Shown: positions 1 through 8,642, counted from the first letter of the stretch. The stretch: DNA of 15,509 nt from Candidatus Paceibacterota bacterium (GCA_028714275.1 JAQTMP010000017.1:1-15509); one strand, 5' to 3'. The notes: generated by a model from the letters alone, not told the origin. Translations and numbers: made by a program.

Positions 1-353
1 ATTTCACCACTATCACCGTTTATAATTTCGATGTGTTTGTTTCTTTTGAATCTTTTTTGGGCTCTTGCAAACAATTCATTACTCAACTCAATCGAATAAA
101 TTTTGTCAAAATCATTTCGGATGGCGTAAAGCATGTCTCCTAAATATGTGCCAGTTTCAATAAAAGTTTTTTGTTTTTGCAGAGAAGCTTCTTTTCTGAT
201 GACCTGCTGTTTAACTATTGATGGTGGGTATTTTAATTCGCCAGCTTTCCATTTTTTTAGCTCGATTTTGTCTACGAAATTTACAGTTAAAGTATTTCTG
301 ACAAAGGGAATTTTGCCCAATCCAGCTTTGATGGCTTTAAATATTTGAGTCAT
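1..353 (-). CDS. Class I SAM-dependent methyltransferase, C-terminus cut by window edge
   Basis: The reading frame starts at ATG 353-351 and stays open to the left edge, giving the first 117 residues. Residues 66-73 read ETGTYLGD, which fits motif I of Rossmann-fold SAM-binding methyltransferases. E89 at the end of the next hydrophobic strand (YSIEL) fits the acidic residue that binds the SAM ribose, and NGDS at 112-115 fits a later motif. The first 60 residues are basic and hold no recognised domain. It is the last gene visible in the minus-strand glycan operon, 14 bases after the preceding glycosyltransferase, so a role in methylating a sugar of the surface glycan is a reasonable inference. 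The substrate cannot be told and the C-terminal half is missing. Confidence 0.72.
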   Translation of the reverse strand, partial: MTQIFKAIKAGLGKIPFVRNTLTVNFVDKIELKKWKAGELKYPPSIVKQQVIRKEASLQKQKTFIETGTYLGDMLYAIRNDFDKIYSIELSNELFARAQKRFKRNKHIEIINGDSGE

Positions 354-367
354 TTTAATTAGATGAA

Positions 368-1294
368 TTAGATCGAACGGATTATTTTTAAGAATATTTC
401 GGCGCTTTTTCTATCACTAAGGTTTTCTGAACAATATAAGTGGGGTAAAAAATTTATCTTTTCAGAGTCTATTCCCTCGATAATATGTTCAAGCTCACTA
501 TTCGTTTTAAAAAGTAGCCCGCTTTTTTCTGATAAATAGGGGGCATTGATATCTGAGCTTTTCCAGTAATAGCCCCCATATTTCCAGTATCCGAAATTAT
601 ACACCAATGTTGGGACATTGTAAGCCCAAGCCTCCTGGAGAGCTAGGCCTTGGCTTTCAGACTTGCCGACATAGACGAGGGTCTTGGTGTCCTTCAGAAG
701 ATCTACGTATTCCTCCTGATTAAAGTCACCATAGTCAATTATCTTGTAATGTTTAGTTTTTTTTGAAATAGAATTAATAATCCTACCAGTGACAAGAGGG
801 TCTTTCAATTTATTGAAGATTAAAAAATCTATCTTTCTTTCAGTTTTTGTTTTAAGACCTTCTGTCTTCGGAATTTTTACTCCACTAGGCCATATCTCTA
901 TTTTATCTTTAAAATAAGGATCTATCGAAACAAAATAATCTTTTGGCCATGAAGAAGGGAACACAATCTTGTCTATTTCTTTACTGTAAAATATGCCGCC
1001 ACATTCTTCTGGACTTAGACATATACTCGGTCCCGCTATCAGTTTTTTTATTTTTCCTGCCCTTTTGAGCTTTATAGCTTCCTTCAAGGTTTTACAGCCT
1101 AGCAAAACATGGACGTCCTCAGTTATTTTATTTTTTTGAGGATTGATTAAAAAGGGTACTTCAAGCTCTCCCATACCATCTCTCAGGCTTCTTAATACTG
1201 AGTCTGGCCCCCGGTTTCTACCTAGGAGTTTTCGGACCCATTCTTTTATTAGATATATATTAAAACCAGGTGGGCGAGTGAGTATGGTTAGCAT
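368..1294 (-). CDS. GT-B fold (GT4-like) glycosyltransferase
   Basis: This 308-residue protein ends in a domain typical of GT1/GT4-type retaining glycosyltransferases. Residues 212-222 (SESQGLALQEA) carry the E-x7-E signature (E213 and E221) that contacts the nucleotide-sugar donor. It is followed by VPTLVYN and a short helical tail. IWPSGVKIP at 134-142 resembles the linker between the two Rossmann halves. The protein is shorter than the usual 350-400 residues and its N-terminal acceptor domain is reduced. No signal peptide or membrane segment is seen, so it is probably cytoplasmic or membrane-peripheral. The ATG lies 3 bases after the wecB stop with no clear Shine-Dalgarno, which suggests translational coupling. 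Donor and acceptor are unknown. Confidence 0.8.
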   Translation of the reverse strand: MLTILTRPPGFNIYLIKEWVRKLLGRNRGPDSVLRSLRDGMGELEVPFLINPQKNKITEDVHVLLGCKTLKEAIKLKRAGKIKKLIAGPSICLSPEECGGIFYSKEIDKIVFPSSWPKDYFVSIDPYFKDKIEIWPSGVKIPKTEGLKTKTERKIDFLIFNKLKDPLVTGRIINSISKKTKHYKIIDYGDFNQEEYVDLLKDTKTLVYVGKSESQGLALQEAWAYNVPTLVYNFGYWKYGGYYWKSSDINAPYLSEKSGLLFKTNSELEHIIEGIDSEKINFLPHLYCSENLSDRKSAEIFLKIIRSI

Positions 1295-1297
1295 GTT

Positions 1298-2422
1298 TTA
1301 TTTTTTTGTAACTATGTCGATTATTTTTTTTGCAGCATCACCCTTTCCAAATGGATTTTTCCATTTTCTTTTATTTTTTAGAATTTTATTTGCAGATTTT
1401 AATATGGATTGAACATTTGTACCCGCCACCAGATTGGCCCCGACCGTCACAGTCTCTGGCCTCTCTGTATTTTCTCTAAGGGTAATGCAGGGTGTACCAA
1501 GGACGCAGGCTTCTTCTTGGACCCCTCCTGAATCAGTAGCGATGATGCGAGCATTTTTTTCGAGGATTAGAAAATCAAGATAACCAACGGGGTCAATTAG
1601 TTTAATATCCGGCCCAGTCTTTATAGAGAATTGCTGAAGCATTTTGATAAATCTTGGATGAGAGGGAAGTATTACAGGCAACCTCAATTTTAGGCTTAAT
1701 TTTTCTAGTCCATTTACTATGCTTACTAATTTCTTTTTATTATCAACGTTTTCTTGTCGGTGCACTGTAGTCAAGATATATTTTAAGGGTTTAATTTCAA
1801 GGGTTGACAATATTAATGATTTTTTTTCTGCTATTTTGAAATTTTGGAACAAAGCATCCACTACAGTATTTCCTGTAATGTACACAGAAGATTTACTTAG
1901 ATTTTCTTTAAGTAGGTTTTTTTGGGTTAATGGAGTTGGGCAAAAAAGAAAAGTTGCTAAGTGGTCTACCACTATTCTGTTTATTTCCTCGGGCATAGTT
2001 TGATCGTTAGATCTCAGACCGGCTTCAATATGGCCGACGGGGATATTAAGTTTTTTGGCCGCCAATCCACCAGAAAGCACGGTATTTGTGTCACCTTGAA
2101 CTAAAACAATGTTAGGGCCTTCTTTTAACAGGATATCTTCAATTTTTATGAGCATTTTACCTGTAATTTCACCATGTCTTCCTGAGCCTATTTCCAAGTT
2201 ATATTTTGGCTTTGGTAGGTTCAACTCATTAAAAAAAATGGTATCTAATTTTTCCGAATAGTGTTGATTTGAATGTATTATGAAGTAGTCTAAACCCCTT
2301 TTGACACACTCACGTATAATTGGAGACATTTTTATTATCTCAGGCCTAGTGCCTATAATCAAAGCTATTCTATGGGGGTTATTTTTTAGGTTTTTCTTCA
2401 TTTTATTACTGGTTATTTCCAT
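1298..2422 (-). CDS. wecB: UDP-N-acetylglucosamine 2-epimerase, non-hydrolysing (WecB/MnaA)
   Basis: WecB interconverts UDP-GlcNAc and UDP-ManNAc in the cytoplasm and so supplies ManNAc-type sugars for surface glycans. The 374-residue length fits the family. Visible motifs are GTRPE (24-28), QGDT (109-112), HIEAGLRS (131-138), PEEINR (144-149), TVHRQEN around 221-227 and SGGVQEEA (298-305) followed by RENTERPET. The frame also allows an ATG at 2428 and another at 2401. I chose ATG 2422 because an AAAAAGG Shine-Dalgarno lies 7 bases upstream of it; the same motif would be only one or two bases from 2428. The start overlaps the end of the preceding gene by 10 bases. No wecC dehydrogenase is in view, so the fate of the ManNAc is open. 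Confidence 0.94.
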   Translation of the reverse strand: MEITSNKMKKNLKNNPHRIALIIGTRPEIIKMSPIIRECVKRGLDYFIIHSNQHYSEKLDTIFFNELNLPKPKYNLEIGSGRHGEITGKMLIKIEDILLKEGPNIVLVQGDTNTVLSGGLAAKKLNIPVGHIEAGLRSNDQTMPEEINRIVVDHLATFLFCPTPLTQKNLLKENLSKSSVYITGNTVVDALFQNFKIAEKKSLILSTLEIKPLKYILTTVHRQENVDNKKKLVSIVNGLEKLSLKLRLPVILPSHPRFIKMLQQFSIKTGPDIKLIDPVGYLDFLILEKNARIIATDSGGVQEEACVLGTPCITLRENTERPETVTVGANLVAGTNVQSILKSANKILKNKRKWKNPFGKGDAAKKIIDIVTKK

Positions 2423-3102
2423 ATACATACCTTTTTACTACATTCCCCATCCAGATAATAGTCTCTTTTGAAACCTTCACTTTCTAGCCAGGGATTTAGG
2501 GTAGATCCAATATCTAGATAAGTGTTATCTTTGTTTTTTACCCACAATTGATGGGCTAAAAGATTTCCAAGTGGGCCGCATGCAAACAAAAATAATTTAT
2601 TTGTGTAATTTTCCATATTAATTTTCCCTATTAAATCGTAGTCTTTTTTCCAGGCAGAAAATCCTACAGGGTAAAATTTGTAAACCTTAAAAGGTAACCT
2701 TTCTATTTTTGCATTTACATTTGCTACCAAGATTACGTCTCTTTTCTTATATTCATTAATAAAGTTTTCCTTATAAAAACTGTAGTTTGAATTTACAAAG
2801 ATGTTTGCAAAAGTTAAATGATCCTCGTCTTGTCCAGAAAACTCTTTCATTTTGTAATAACTATCTCCCTGACAACAGTAACAGCTTATCCCAACGTAAT
2901 AGTCGGAATCCTTGAATTTAAAGGATTCTATTAGTTTATTTTTATAAAATCTATCCCAAAAACGGTAACTAAATTCCTTATTATTAACACCCCTACCTTT
3001 CATTATAGACCATTCTCCGTCGGCATATTTGCTAAATGAAAATTTTTTACCAGAAACAAGCATGGTATAAATCTTTTCAATTTCATTTCTAAAATTTTTC
3101 AT
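2413..3102 (-). CDS. Probable GT-D fold glycosyltransferase (DUF1792-like)
   Basis: This 229-residue soluble protein has no obvious standard glycosyltransferase motif. Its pattern matches GT-D enzymes: FSKYADGEW at 23-31 supplies the D-G-E that in this family binds metal and nucleotide-sugar, and CGPLGNLLAHQLW (175-187) followed by YLDIGS (195-200) resembles the conserved C-terminal GP...LA...L...DIG block. Several cysteines (CYCCQG near 74-79, the CSKKVC tail) are unusual. It lies between the GT2 gene and wecB, 3 bases after the former and overlapping the latter by 10 bases, which supports a glycan role. If the family call is right, it adds a sugar (glucose in characterised streptococcal examples) to a nascent glycan. 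A related polysaccharide pyruvyltransferase or phosphotransferase is less likely. The assignment is from motif memory only. Confidence 0.6.
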   Translation of the reverse strand: MKNFRNEIEKIYTMLVSGKKFSFSKYADGEWSIMKGRGVNNKEFSYRFWDRFYKNKLIESFKFKDSDYYVGISCYCCQGDSYYKMKEFSGQDEDHLTFANIFVNSNYSFYKENFINEYKKRDVILVANVNAKIERLPFKVYKFYPVGFSAWKKDYDLIGKINMENYTNKLFLFACGPLGNLLAHQLWVKNKDNTYLDIGSTLNPWLESEGFKRDYYLDGECSKKVCIWK

Positions 3103-3105
3103 AGA

Positions 3106-4029
3106 TTATCTTTTATCATTTATGATTTTAAAACCCAAACGGACTATTTTTTTAAAGTAGTTGTCCATTATCGAAACAGCAAAGCTTCCTGTGGCCACAG
3201 CATCACCACCATATTTTTCTCCTTTTAGACTGCCCCACAATTCTTTGTTGTTAATTGGATGTGGGGGTACGTAGGTTCTTAGATCCGTATATTTTTGTAG
3301 CATGTAAGAAAAATGCATATCCTCTCCAACATAAAAATCATCCAAGTCGGGTAATTCTTTCCAGTATGTAGATAGCATCTCTCTTTCAAAAAACCATGCA
3401 TGTCCAACTATATCAACTTCTCTAATATCGTCATTGTTTATACCATCCCAACCTATTCTTTGTGCCCCATAATAACTTTCTTTTGATTTATAGATGAGAC
3501 CTATTGTTCCATAAAGACCAGGCTTTTTTTTGTAAGATTGAATACAATTTTCCAACCATTTTTTCCCAGGAATAGTATCGTCGTCAAATATACATATGTA
3601 TTTCGATTTGCAGTTTAAAGCAAATGCAAACCTGGCCCAGACTCCAAAATTATAATTTGATTTGGCTGCTTTCATTTTCGAAATAATTTCTTCATCAAAA
3701 CTTGCTTTTTTAACGGATCCATTTTGCCAAAAAAGAACCTCGCTAGGTCTGTAAGTTTGATTCATGACTGCGGCATACTGTTCCTTGAGAGTGTGAGGTC
3801 TTTGGTATCCAGACAATATAACAGAGACCGTCTCTATATTTTGTTCTGACCCCTCAATTTTTTTTGTATCATCGAGATCTCTTAGACTATCCAATTTCCT
3901 TGGAATTAATCGCGTTAGTGGATAAAAAATTTTTTTAATAAATCTATATATATTAGTCACAAAAAAAAGCTGCTTCAAACCTAACTTTTCCTTGGTATAT
4001 CTTTTTAATCTCAAGTAAGGCCTTTTCAT
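3106..4029 (-). CDS. Family 2 (GT-A fold) glycosyltransferase
   Basis: The catalytic domain begins near residue 66 with VSVILSGYQRP, a typical GT-A first strand. IFDDDTIPG at 147-155 carries the D-x-D-type metal and nucleotide-binding motif, and GEDMHFSYML later supplies the acidic residues expected near the catalytic base. A 60-residue basic leader (RLKRYTKEKLG, IPRKLD) has no clear membrane span. Two starts are possible: GTG 4050 (314 aa) or ATG 4029 (307 aa). I prefer the ATG because it forms an ATGA overlap with the stop of the fucosyltransferase gene, the same arrangement as at the upstream flippase/fucosyltransferase junction. Donor and acceptor cannot be deduced. Confidence 0.85.
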   Translation of the reverse strand: MKRPYLRLKRYTKEKLGLKQLFFVTNIYRFIKKIFYPLTRLIPRKLDSLRDLDDTKKIEGSEQNIETVSVILSGYQRPHTLKEQYAAVMNQTYRPSEVLFWQNGSVKKASFDEEIISKMKAAKSNYNFGVWARFAFALNCKSKYICIFDDDTIPGKKWLENCIQSYKKKPGLYGTIGLIYKSKESYYGAQRIGWDGINNDDIREVDIVGHAWFFEREMLSTYWKELPDLDDFYVGEDMHFSYMLQKYTDLRTYVPPHPINNKELWGSLKGEKYGGDAVATGSFAVSIMDNYFKKIVRLGFKIINDKR

Positions 4030-4892
4030 GTGTTGTTGATTTTTATCCACTCAGACAATGCAGGACTGGTTTTTGTAGCATCATTATTCCATTTTAATGG
4101 GGCAATAACAACTTTTACTGAATTTTTATTTAGCCACGCACCCCACCAGCTGTAAGAACTATTTGCTATGATATTATTTTTACATTGTGACATAAGCAGC
4201 AAGTCAGTTATTGGGAATAGTTCACTCGGGGACGAAACTATACAAGAACCCTCTATTTTAAGGTTTTTATTTACCCAATTTGTGTCATCTGTAAATATAA
4301 AGTATTTTCCATCTGGTATTCTATTCTTCATTAATTCTAGGGCAGCATGAAAATATTCGAGATTACAAATATTATCGACTTTTAATTTTACGTAATCGCC
4401 ACGTCTTACATGAATGCTTATAGAATTTGTATTTCTGATGTCGTTCAGGTACCTAGCTATTCTTTTATCAGTATTTCTATATAAATTAATTTTATTTAAA
4501 ATCTCCTCCCTTTTATTTATAAAATATCTCTCATTTTGCCAATAACCATCTAAGTAGCAAGATTCAGAAATTTTATTGTACAGATCCGAATCGAATTCAA
4601 AGAATTTTTTTTCCACAAAGTGTACCTTAGACAAACTCCATGTAAGATGAGTAAAAAGCGAAAATAAAAACATTATTTTATTTTTTGGGTAGAGAATATT
4701 TGCTATTTGATAATTACTGGCCTCATTTATTTTACCTACAAAGTTTTCTATTTCTAAATTTCTATCACTGTTTCTTTTGTACCAAGATGTGTCAAAAAAC
4801 ACAGAGACATTTTTTGCTTGAGCCAAGCCAATCCCAAAAGCATATTGAAACATTTGATTTCCTAATCCTCCAGATAATTTAACTATAATCAT
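4026..4892 (-). CDS. GT11 family fucosyltransferase (alpha-1,2-fucosyltransferase-like)
   Basis: This is a clear GT11 protein of 288 residues, the usual length. The N-terminus KLSGGLGNQMFQYAFG (5-20), DGYWQ at 115-119, HVRRGDYV at 161-168 (the GDP-fucose-binding motif), FTDD at 200-203 and ANSSYSWWGAWL at 243-254 are the family's conserved blocks in the right order. GT11 enzymes transfer L-fucose from GDP-fucose, generally in an alpha-1,2 linkage, onto a galactose-type acceptor in O-antigens or capsules. No GDP-fucose biosynthesis gene lies in the window. The start ATG overlaps the TGA that ends the full-length flippase frame (ATGA), which shows that the flippase frame beyond its internal stop is the true ancestral gene end. 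Confidence 0.92.
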   Translation of the reverse strand: MIIVKLSGGLGNQMFQYAFGIGLAQAKNVSVFFDTSWYKRNSDRNLEIENFVGKINEASNYQIANILYPKNKIMFLFSLFTHLTWSLSKVHFVEKKFFEFDSDLYNKISESCYLDGYWQNERYFINKREEILNKINLYRNTDKRIARYLNDIRNTNSISIHVRRGDYVKLKVDNICNLEYFHAALELMKNRIPDGKYFIFTDDTNWVNKNLKIEGSCIVSSPSELFPITDLLLMSQCKNNIIANSSYSWWGAWLNKNSVKVVIAPLKWNNDATKTSPALSEWIKINNT

Positions 4893-5194
4893 TTTGCAAT
4901 TAAATTAATGATGGCAAGCATCCTTCTCCTAGGCTCTTTAAAAAACACAAGCGACAACGGCCCCAATGAATAAGAAATGAAGGTAGCCCAAGCGGAACCA
5001 ACTATTCCATAGTGTGGAATAAAGAGAATGTTTAGGATGACATTACTCAACATAGCCACTAAATATGAGTAAAAAATAATTTTTCTGAAATTTTCGTTGA
5101 CCAGATAGTTTGTGGCTAGTCCCGCTAAAGAAGTGCCGATGCCAGCCCAGATATATATCTGTAATACACCTGCTCCAGCAATAAAAGCAGAGCC
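4889..5194 (-). pseudogene. C-terminal remainder of the Wzx-like flippase, after the in-frame TAG
   Basis: Directly after TAG the same frame reads GSAFIAGAGVLQIYIWAGIG and continues for 101 sense codons to TGA 4891-4889 with no other stop or frameshift. It holds the expected last helices of a flippase: LQIYIWAGI, the SYLVAMLSNVILNILFIPHYG block, then IVGSAWATFISY, ending in a basic tail (KEPRRRM). In homologues FIPKYGIIGAAIAT-type sequence sits at this place. The natural junction would read YLL-x-GSAF, where x is most simply Tyr. The full gene is therefore 433 codons long (4889-6190). Its TGA overlaps the next gene's ATG, so the ancestral end is certain. The downstream part may be untranslated, or reached only by readthrough; a consensus error in the assembly is also possible. 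Confidence 0.83.
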
Positions 5195-6190
5195 CTACAA
5201 TAAGTACATTATAAACTTGGCGAAAAATGTTACAGGCAAAGCTACTGATACTGAGATAAAAAATAAAACCAAAGCCAGTCGGCCGAGCCTTTTGTTGTAT
5301 TCAACATCAGAATTTGATTTGGCGATCACGATAGCAGGGAAGAAGGTACTGACTATGATGCTGGGAATAAAATACCAGCCCTCAGATATTCTCACCGCCG
5401 AATCGTAAATACCTACGGAAGCAGTGTCTAGCATGTGTTTGATCAAAACCTGATCAATACGGGCATAAATCAAAGCAAAAGCACTCGAAAAAATTAGAGG
5501 CCAGGAATCCCTGATTAAAGATTTGGCTATGTTTTTGTCAAAAGTTAGTTCGAAGATTGATTCGCATTCTTTTTTATATAAAAAGATTAAAAGAGCAGAA
5601 GTTACGACTGGTTCTAGTAGGAGGATAAAGGCTATATAGATTACTCCTTTTCCAGAAGAAATAGTGACTATTTTTAAGACGTTTAATAAGATTATGACGG
5701 CAAGAGAGATAAGAGACGGATATTTATTTTTTACTCTTGCATAAAACTCATATACAACAATACCAAAGGCGTTGAAAAGAAAAGTGAGAGAGAGGATCAA
5801 TATCAAGAGTAGAGACAAGCCGGATGTAGACGAAAGAAAGGCAAACATTAAACATAGAAGAGTTGCAATTATCCCAGCGAATATTTTAATGATCAAACCT
5901 GTGCCCAAATATTTCTTTCTTTCATCGGGAAATTTTATCAGGTCTCTGTAGACGACTTGGTCTATACCTAGGGAGGCAATAAAAGAAAAGAGCCCCACAA
6001 AGCTGACAGCGTAGCTCAGTTCACCATAATTGACTGGGCCCAAACTTCTAATGATGTAGGCGCTAACAAAGAAAGATAAGCCTAAACCAGCAATTTTAGC
6101 AAAAAACATCCAACCGGCGCTTTTCATATACTTCTGAAAACCTACGGTTTTTGTGAAGTTCATGACCCTGGTTTTTAGTCGGTAAATCAT
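5195..6190 (-). CDS. Wzx-like polysaccharide flippase, N-terminal 331 residues before an in-frame TAG
   Basis: This is a multi-pass membrane protein of the polysaccharide transport (MATE/MOP superfamily, PF01943-like) type, which flips lipid-linked glycan units across the cytoplasmic membrane. The N-terminus shows the usual pattern: an amphipathic start (KYMKSAGWMFFAKIAGLG), then YIIRSLGPVNYGELSYAVS, then GLFSFIASLGIDQVVYRDL. About nine or ten hydrophobic segments follow, including WPLIFSSAFALIYARIDQVLI near 236-256. The frame stops at TAG 5197-5195, well short of the family's usual 400-480 residues, and the missing part continues in the same frame. It is the first gene of the minus-strand glycan operon, divergent from the ligase gene. 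The start is ATG 6190. Confidence 0.85.
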   Translation of the reverse strand: MIYRLKTRVMNFTKTVGFQKYMKSAGWMFFAKIAGLGLSFFVSAYIIRSLGPVNYGELSYAVSFVGLFSFIASLGIDQVVYRDLIKFPDERKKYLGTGLIIKIFAGIIATLLCLMFAFLSSTSGLSLLLILILSLTFLFNAFGIVVYEFYARVKNKYPSLISLAVIILLNVLKIVTISSGKGVIYIAFILLLEPVVTSALLIFLYKKECESIFELTFDKNIAKSLIRDSWPLIFSSAFALIYARIDQVLIKHMLDTASVGIYDSAVRISEGWYFIPSIIVSTFFPAIVIAKSNSDVEYNKRLGRLALVLFFISVSVALPVTFFAKFIMYLL

Positions 6191-6221
6191 TGCGTCTATG
6201 CTACTCGATTTTTTGCCTTTA

Positions 6222-6230
6222 TGCTATAGT
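6222..6230 (+). promoter_or_regulatory. Extended -10 promoter of the O-antigen ligase gene
   Basis: TGCTATAGT is an extended -10 element (TGn plus TATAGT at 6225-6230). No good -35 is seen 17 bases upstream. The chosen ATG at 6240 lies 9 bases after the hexamer, so transcription would start 0-3 bases before the start codon and the mRNA would be leaderless. The secA gene has the same TGnTATAGT arrangement. Confidence 0.55.
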
Positions 6231-6254
6231 AGTGGCCATATGAATATTGCACAA
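6226..6254 (-). promoter_or_regulatory. Putative divergent promoter of the glycan operon
   Basis: On the minus strand TTGTGC (6254-6249) and TACTAT (6231-6226) are separated by 17 bases. Transcription would begin near 6219, about 29 bases before the flippase ATG. It overlaps the plus-strand -10 of the ligase gene, so polymerase binding in one direction should exclude the other. Confidence 0.4.
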
Positions 6255-8642
6255 CATACCAAAAGCCCTTTGACTACCGGTCTTCGTTACTTTATTATCG
6301 CTTGTATTTTTTTGATTCCTTTTACTCCGCTGGTTTTCTACAAGTATCTTTTCTTTCCATATATTACGGGTAAAAACTTTTATTTTCGCATCTTGATCGA
6401 GTTGGCTTTGGCGGCCTACCTTGTTTTGATTGCTGTTGATCCCACATCCCGTCCTCGTCGTTCACCGCTGCTAGTCGCTCTTTTGAGCTTTGGAGGTATT
6501 ATGGCCATCGCTACTATTTTTAGTCTCAATCCTTTCAAGAGCTTTTGGAGCAATTTTGAGCGTATGGATGGATACATCACCACTCTTCACCTCATCGCGT
6601 TCTTTATTGTCACCACTGGAGTTTTGAATACTCGCAGGCTCTGGTTTTGGCTTTGGAACACCACTCTCGGCGCCAGTGTCATTGTCGGTATCGTGGCCCT
6701 CCAAGATCTCTTCGCCAATCCTCCAATCGGACGTATATACGGTACTCTTGGCAACTCCACCTATCTAGGAGTCTATTCGTTGATCCACATTTTTTTGGCA
6801 GTTTTCTTTTTGGTCCGTCAGGCTCAGTCTGAGTACAAAAATAAGTTGGGCCAAGCAAGCCTGATGGTCCTTTATTCTCTAGTCGCTATTTTTGATGCAT
6901 ACATTATGTATAACACAGGGACTCGAGGGTCTTTTCTTGGCCTAGTGGCCGGAGCTTTTTTTGTTCTAGTGGTTATTACCTTTTTTGGAAAGAAGAAAAA
7001 TACCGATCAAAATGAGGCACAAAAAAATACACCCAAAGGTGTGCGTGTTGTTGCGGCCTCTATTCTCGGTGTGATGGTTTTGACGATTGCCTTTTTCGGT
7101 ATTTTCGGCTCGACACCAGCAGTGGCAAATATTCCTTTCTTTGCCCGCTTCAGCGCTCCTATTCAGGCAGTCCTGCATGGTGATTTCAAGAGTTTCGCAG
7201 AAAGCGAGGGCAAAGGGCGTCTTCTTATCTGGCAGGCTGCTTTGCAGGGGGCGGTCCAGCGGCCTATTCTTGGCTGGGGTCCGGAAAGTTTCAATTATGT
7301 TTTCAACATGCACTATAGTCCAGCAATGTACGGACAAGAGCAGTGGTTTGATCGTTCACACAACGTATTTCTAGATTGGCTAATTGACGGGGGAGTCCTT
7401 GGCCTGATCGGGTACCTAGCTCTTTTCGTGGCCCTCCTATATATAATCTGGAAAAAACTTGGAGCAGAAAATATTGGTGAAGATCGTTTCTCTCTTTCAG
7501 ACAAAGCCATTGTCACGGGTTTGTTGATTGCGTATTTCATCCACAATCTTTTTGTGTTTGACAACCTGGCCAGCTATATTCTGTTTTTCTTTTTGTTGGC
7601 TTATGTCCATTCATTATATGTGGGTCGCAGGCGTGAAAATGGAAATGGTACATCTCCATTAGCTTCGTTTCCTTTAGCTCAGAAAAAAGTCAACGATGAA
7701 GTGGGGATTTATGTTGTAGCCCCAATTGTCATTGTCATTCTCTGTGTTGGCCTTTATTTCTTTAACCTTAAGCCATATGAAGCTTCAGCTAGTCTGATCG
7801 ACGCTCTTAATCCCTATGTCGTACTCAATCCAAAGCTTGGGATGGTGTCTGGCAATGTTCGTCAACGCACACCAGCCGAAGAGCTGGCCGCTTTCAAACA
7901 AGCGCTTTCCTACAATACTTTTGGCAATCAGGAAATCCGTGAACAGATTTTGACTGCCGCCAGCCAAACCATTTCAAGCACAGATACTTCGACATCCTCC
8001 CAGGCCGTCAAACAAACATTTTTCACTTTGGCCCAAACCGAAATGGCTAAACAAATCAAGGAAACTCCGCTGGACGCTCGACCGTATATTTTGTACGGTT
8101 CCTTTTTGAGTCAGCTCGGCCAGTATGACAATGCTTTGATTTATCTCAATAAAGCCTTGACTCTCACTCCGGGCAAGCAGTCTCTCCTCTATCAGATTGG
8201 TGCAGCTGAACTGAATAAAAAAGATTACACCGACGCCCTAGCGACTTACAAACAGGCCTTTGATGAAGATCAGACAAACGATGAGGCGCGAGCTATCTAT
8301 GCAGCCGCGGCTATCTATGCCGGCAAAGGAGTAGGGGCAGGCAACCTAGCCGATCAGATTTTAGCGGGTAAAATATTGCCAGATGATCGTCTGATCCAAG
8401 CTTATTTTTCTATCGGTCAATATGCCAAAGTAGTGGCTTTAAATGAAGCCCGAGTGGCGGCCAATCCAACCAATGGACAATACCACGTCTCGCTTGCCGC
8501 GGCTTACTTGCAGGTAGGGGAGAAGGATAAAGCGATTGAACAAATCAAACAGGCCATGGCTATCGAGCCAAAGTTTCAGGCCCAAGGTGAAGATTTGATC
8601 AAGAGGATCCAGAGTGGGGAGGATATACTCAAAAGTAAGTAA
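6240..8642 (+). CDS. O-antigen ligase/polymerase-like membrane protein with C-terminal TPR repeats
   Basis: From ATG 6240 the protein has 800 residues; an upstream ATG at 6198 is in frame, but it would place the -10 element inside the gene. The first ~420 residues form about ten membrane helices (for example RYFIIACIFLIPFTPLVFY and LVALLSFGGIMAIATIF). NTGTRGSFLGL near 222-232 and the periplasmic-loop block ILGWGPESFN near 342-351, followed by WFDRSHNVFLDWLIDGG, are typical of the Wzy_C (PF04932) O-antigen ligase family. A further helix near 500 precedes a soluble outside domain with TPR-like repeats from about 610 to 795 (PYILYGSFLSQLGQYDNALI, LYQIGAAELNKKDYTDALAT, YHVSLAAAYLQVGEKDKAIE). Such proteins join or polymerise lipid-linked glycans, or attach them to acceptors. 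The acceptor is unknown. It is divergent from the flippase and glycosyltransferase operon, so it likely acts on the same glycan. Confidence 0.88.
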   Translation: MNIAQHTKSPLTTGLRYFIIACIFLIPFTPLVFYKYLFFPYITGKNFYFRILIELALAAYLVLIAVDPTSRPRRSPLLVALLSFGGIMAIATIFSLNPFKSFWSNFERMDGYITTLHLIAFFIVTTGVLNTRRLWFWLWNTTLGASVIVGIVALQDLFANPPIGRIYGTLGNSTYLGVYSLIHIFLAVFFLVRQAQSEYKNKLGQASLMVLYSLVAIFDAYIMYNTGTRGSFLGLVAGAFFVLVVITFFGKKKNTDQNEAQKNTPKGVRVVAASILGVMVLTIAFFGIFGSTPAVANIPFFARFSAPIQAVLHGDFKSFAESEGKGRLLIWQAALQGAVQRPILGWGPESFNYVFNMHYSPAMYGQEQWFDRSHNVFLDWLIDGGVLGLIGYLALFVALLYIIWKKLGAENIGEDRFSLSDKAIVTGLLIAYFIHNLFVFDNLASYILFFFLLAYVHSLYVGRRRENGNGTSPLASFPLAQKKVNDEVGIYVVAPIVIVILCVGLYFFNLKPYEASASLIDALNPYVVLNPKLGMVSGNVRQRTPAEELAAFKQALSYNTFGNQEIREQILTAASQTISSTDTSTSSQAVKQTFFTLAQTEMAKQIKETPLDARPYILYGSFLSQLGQYDNALIYLNKALTLTPGKQSLLYQIGAAELNKKDYTDALATYKQAFDEDQTNDEARAIYAAAAIYAGKGVGAGNLADQILAGKILPDDRLIQAYFSIGQYAKVVALNEARVAANPTNGQYHVSLAAAYLQVGEKDKAIEQIKQAMAIEPKFQAQGEDLIKRIQSGEDILKSK

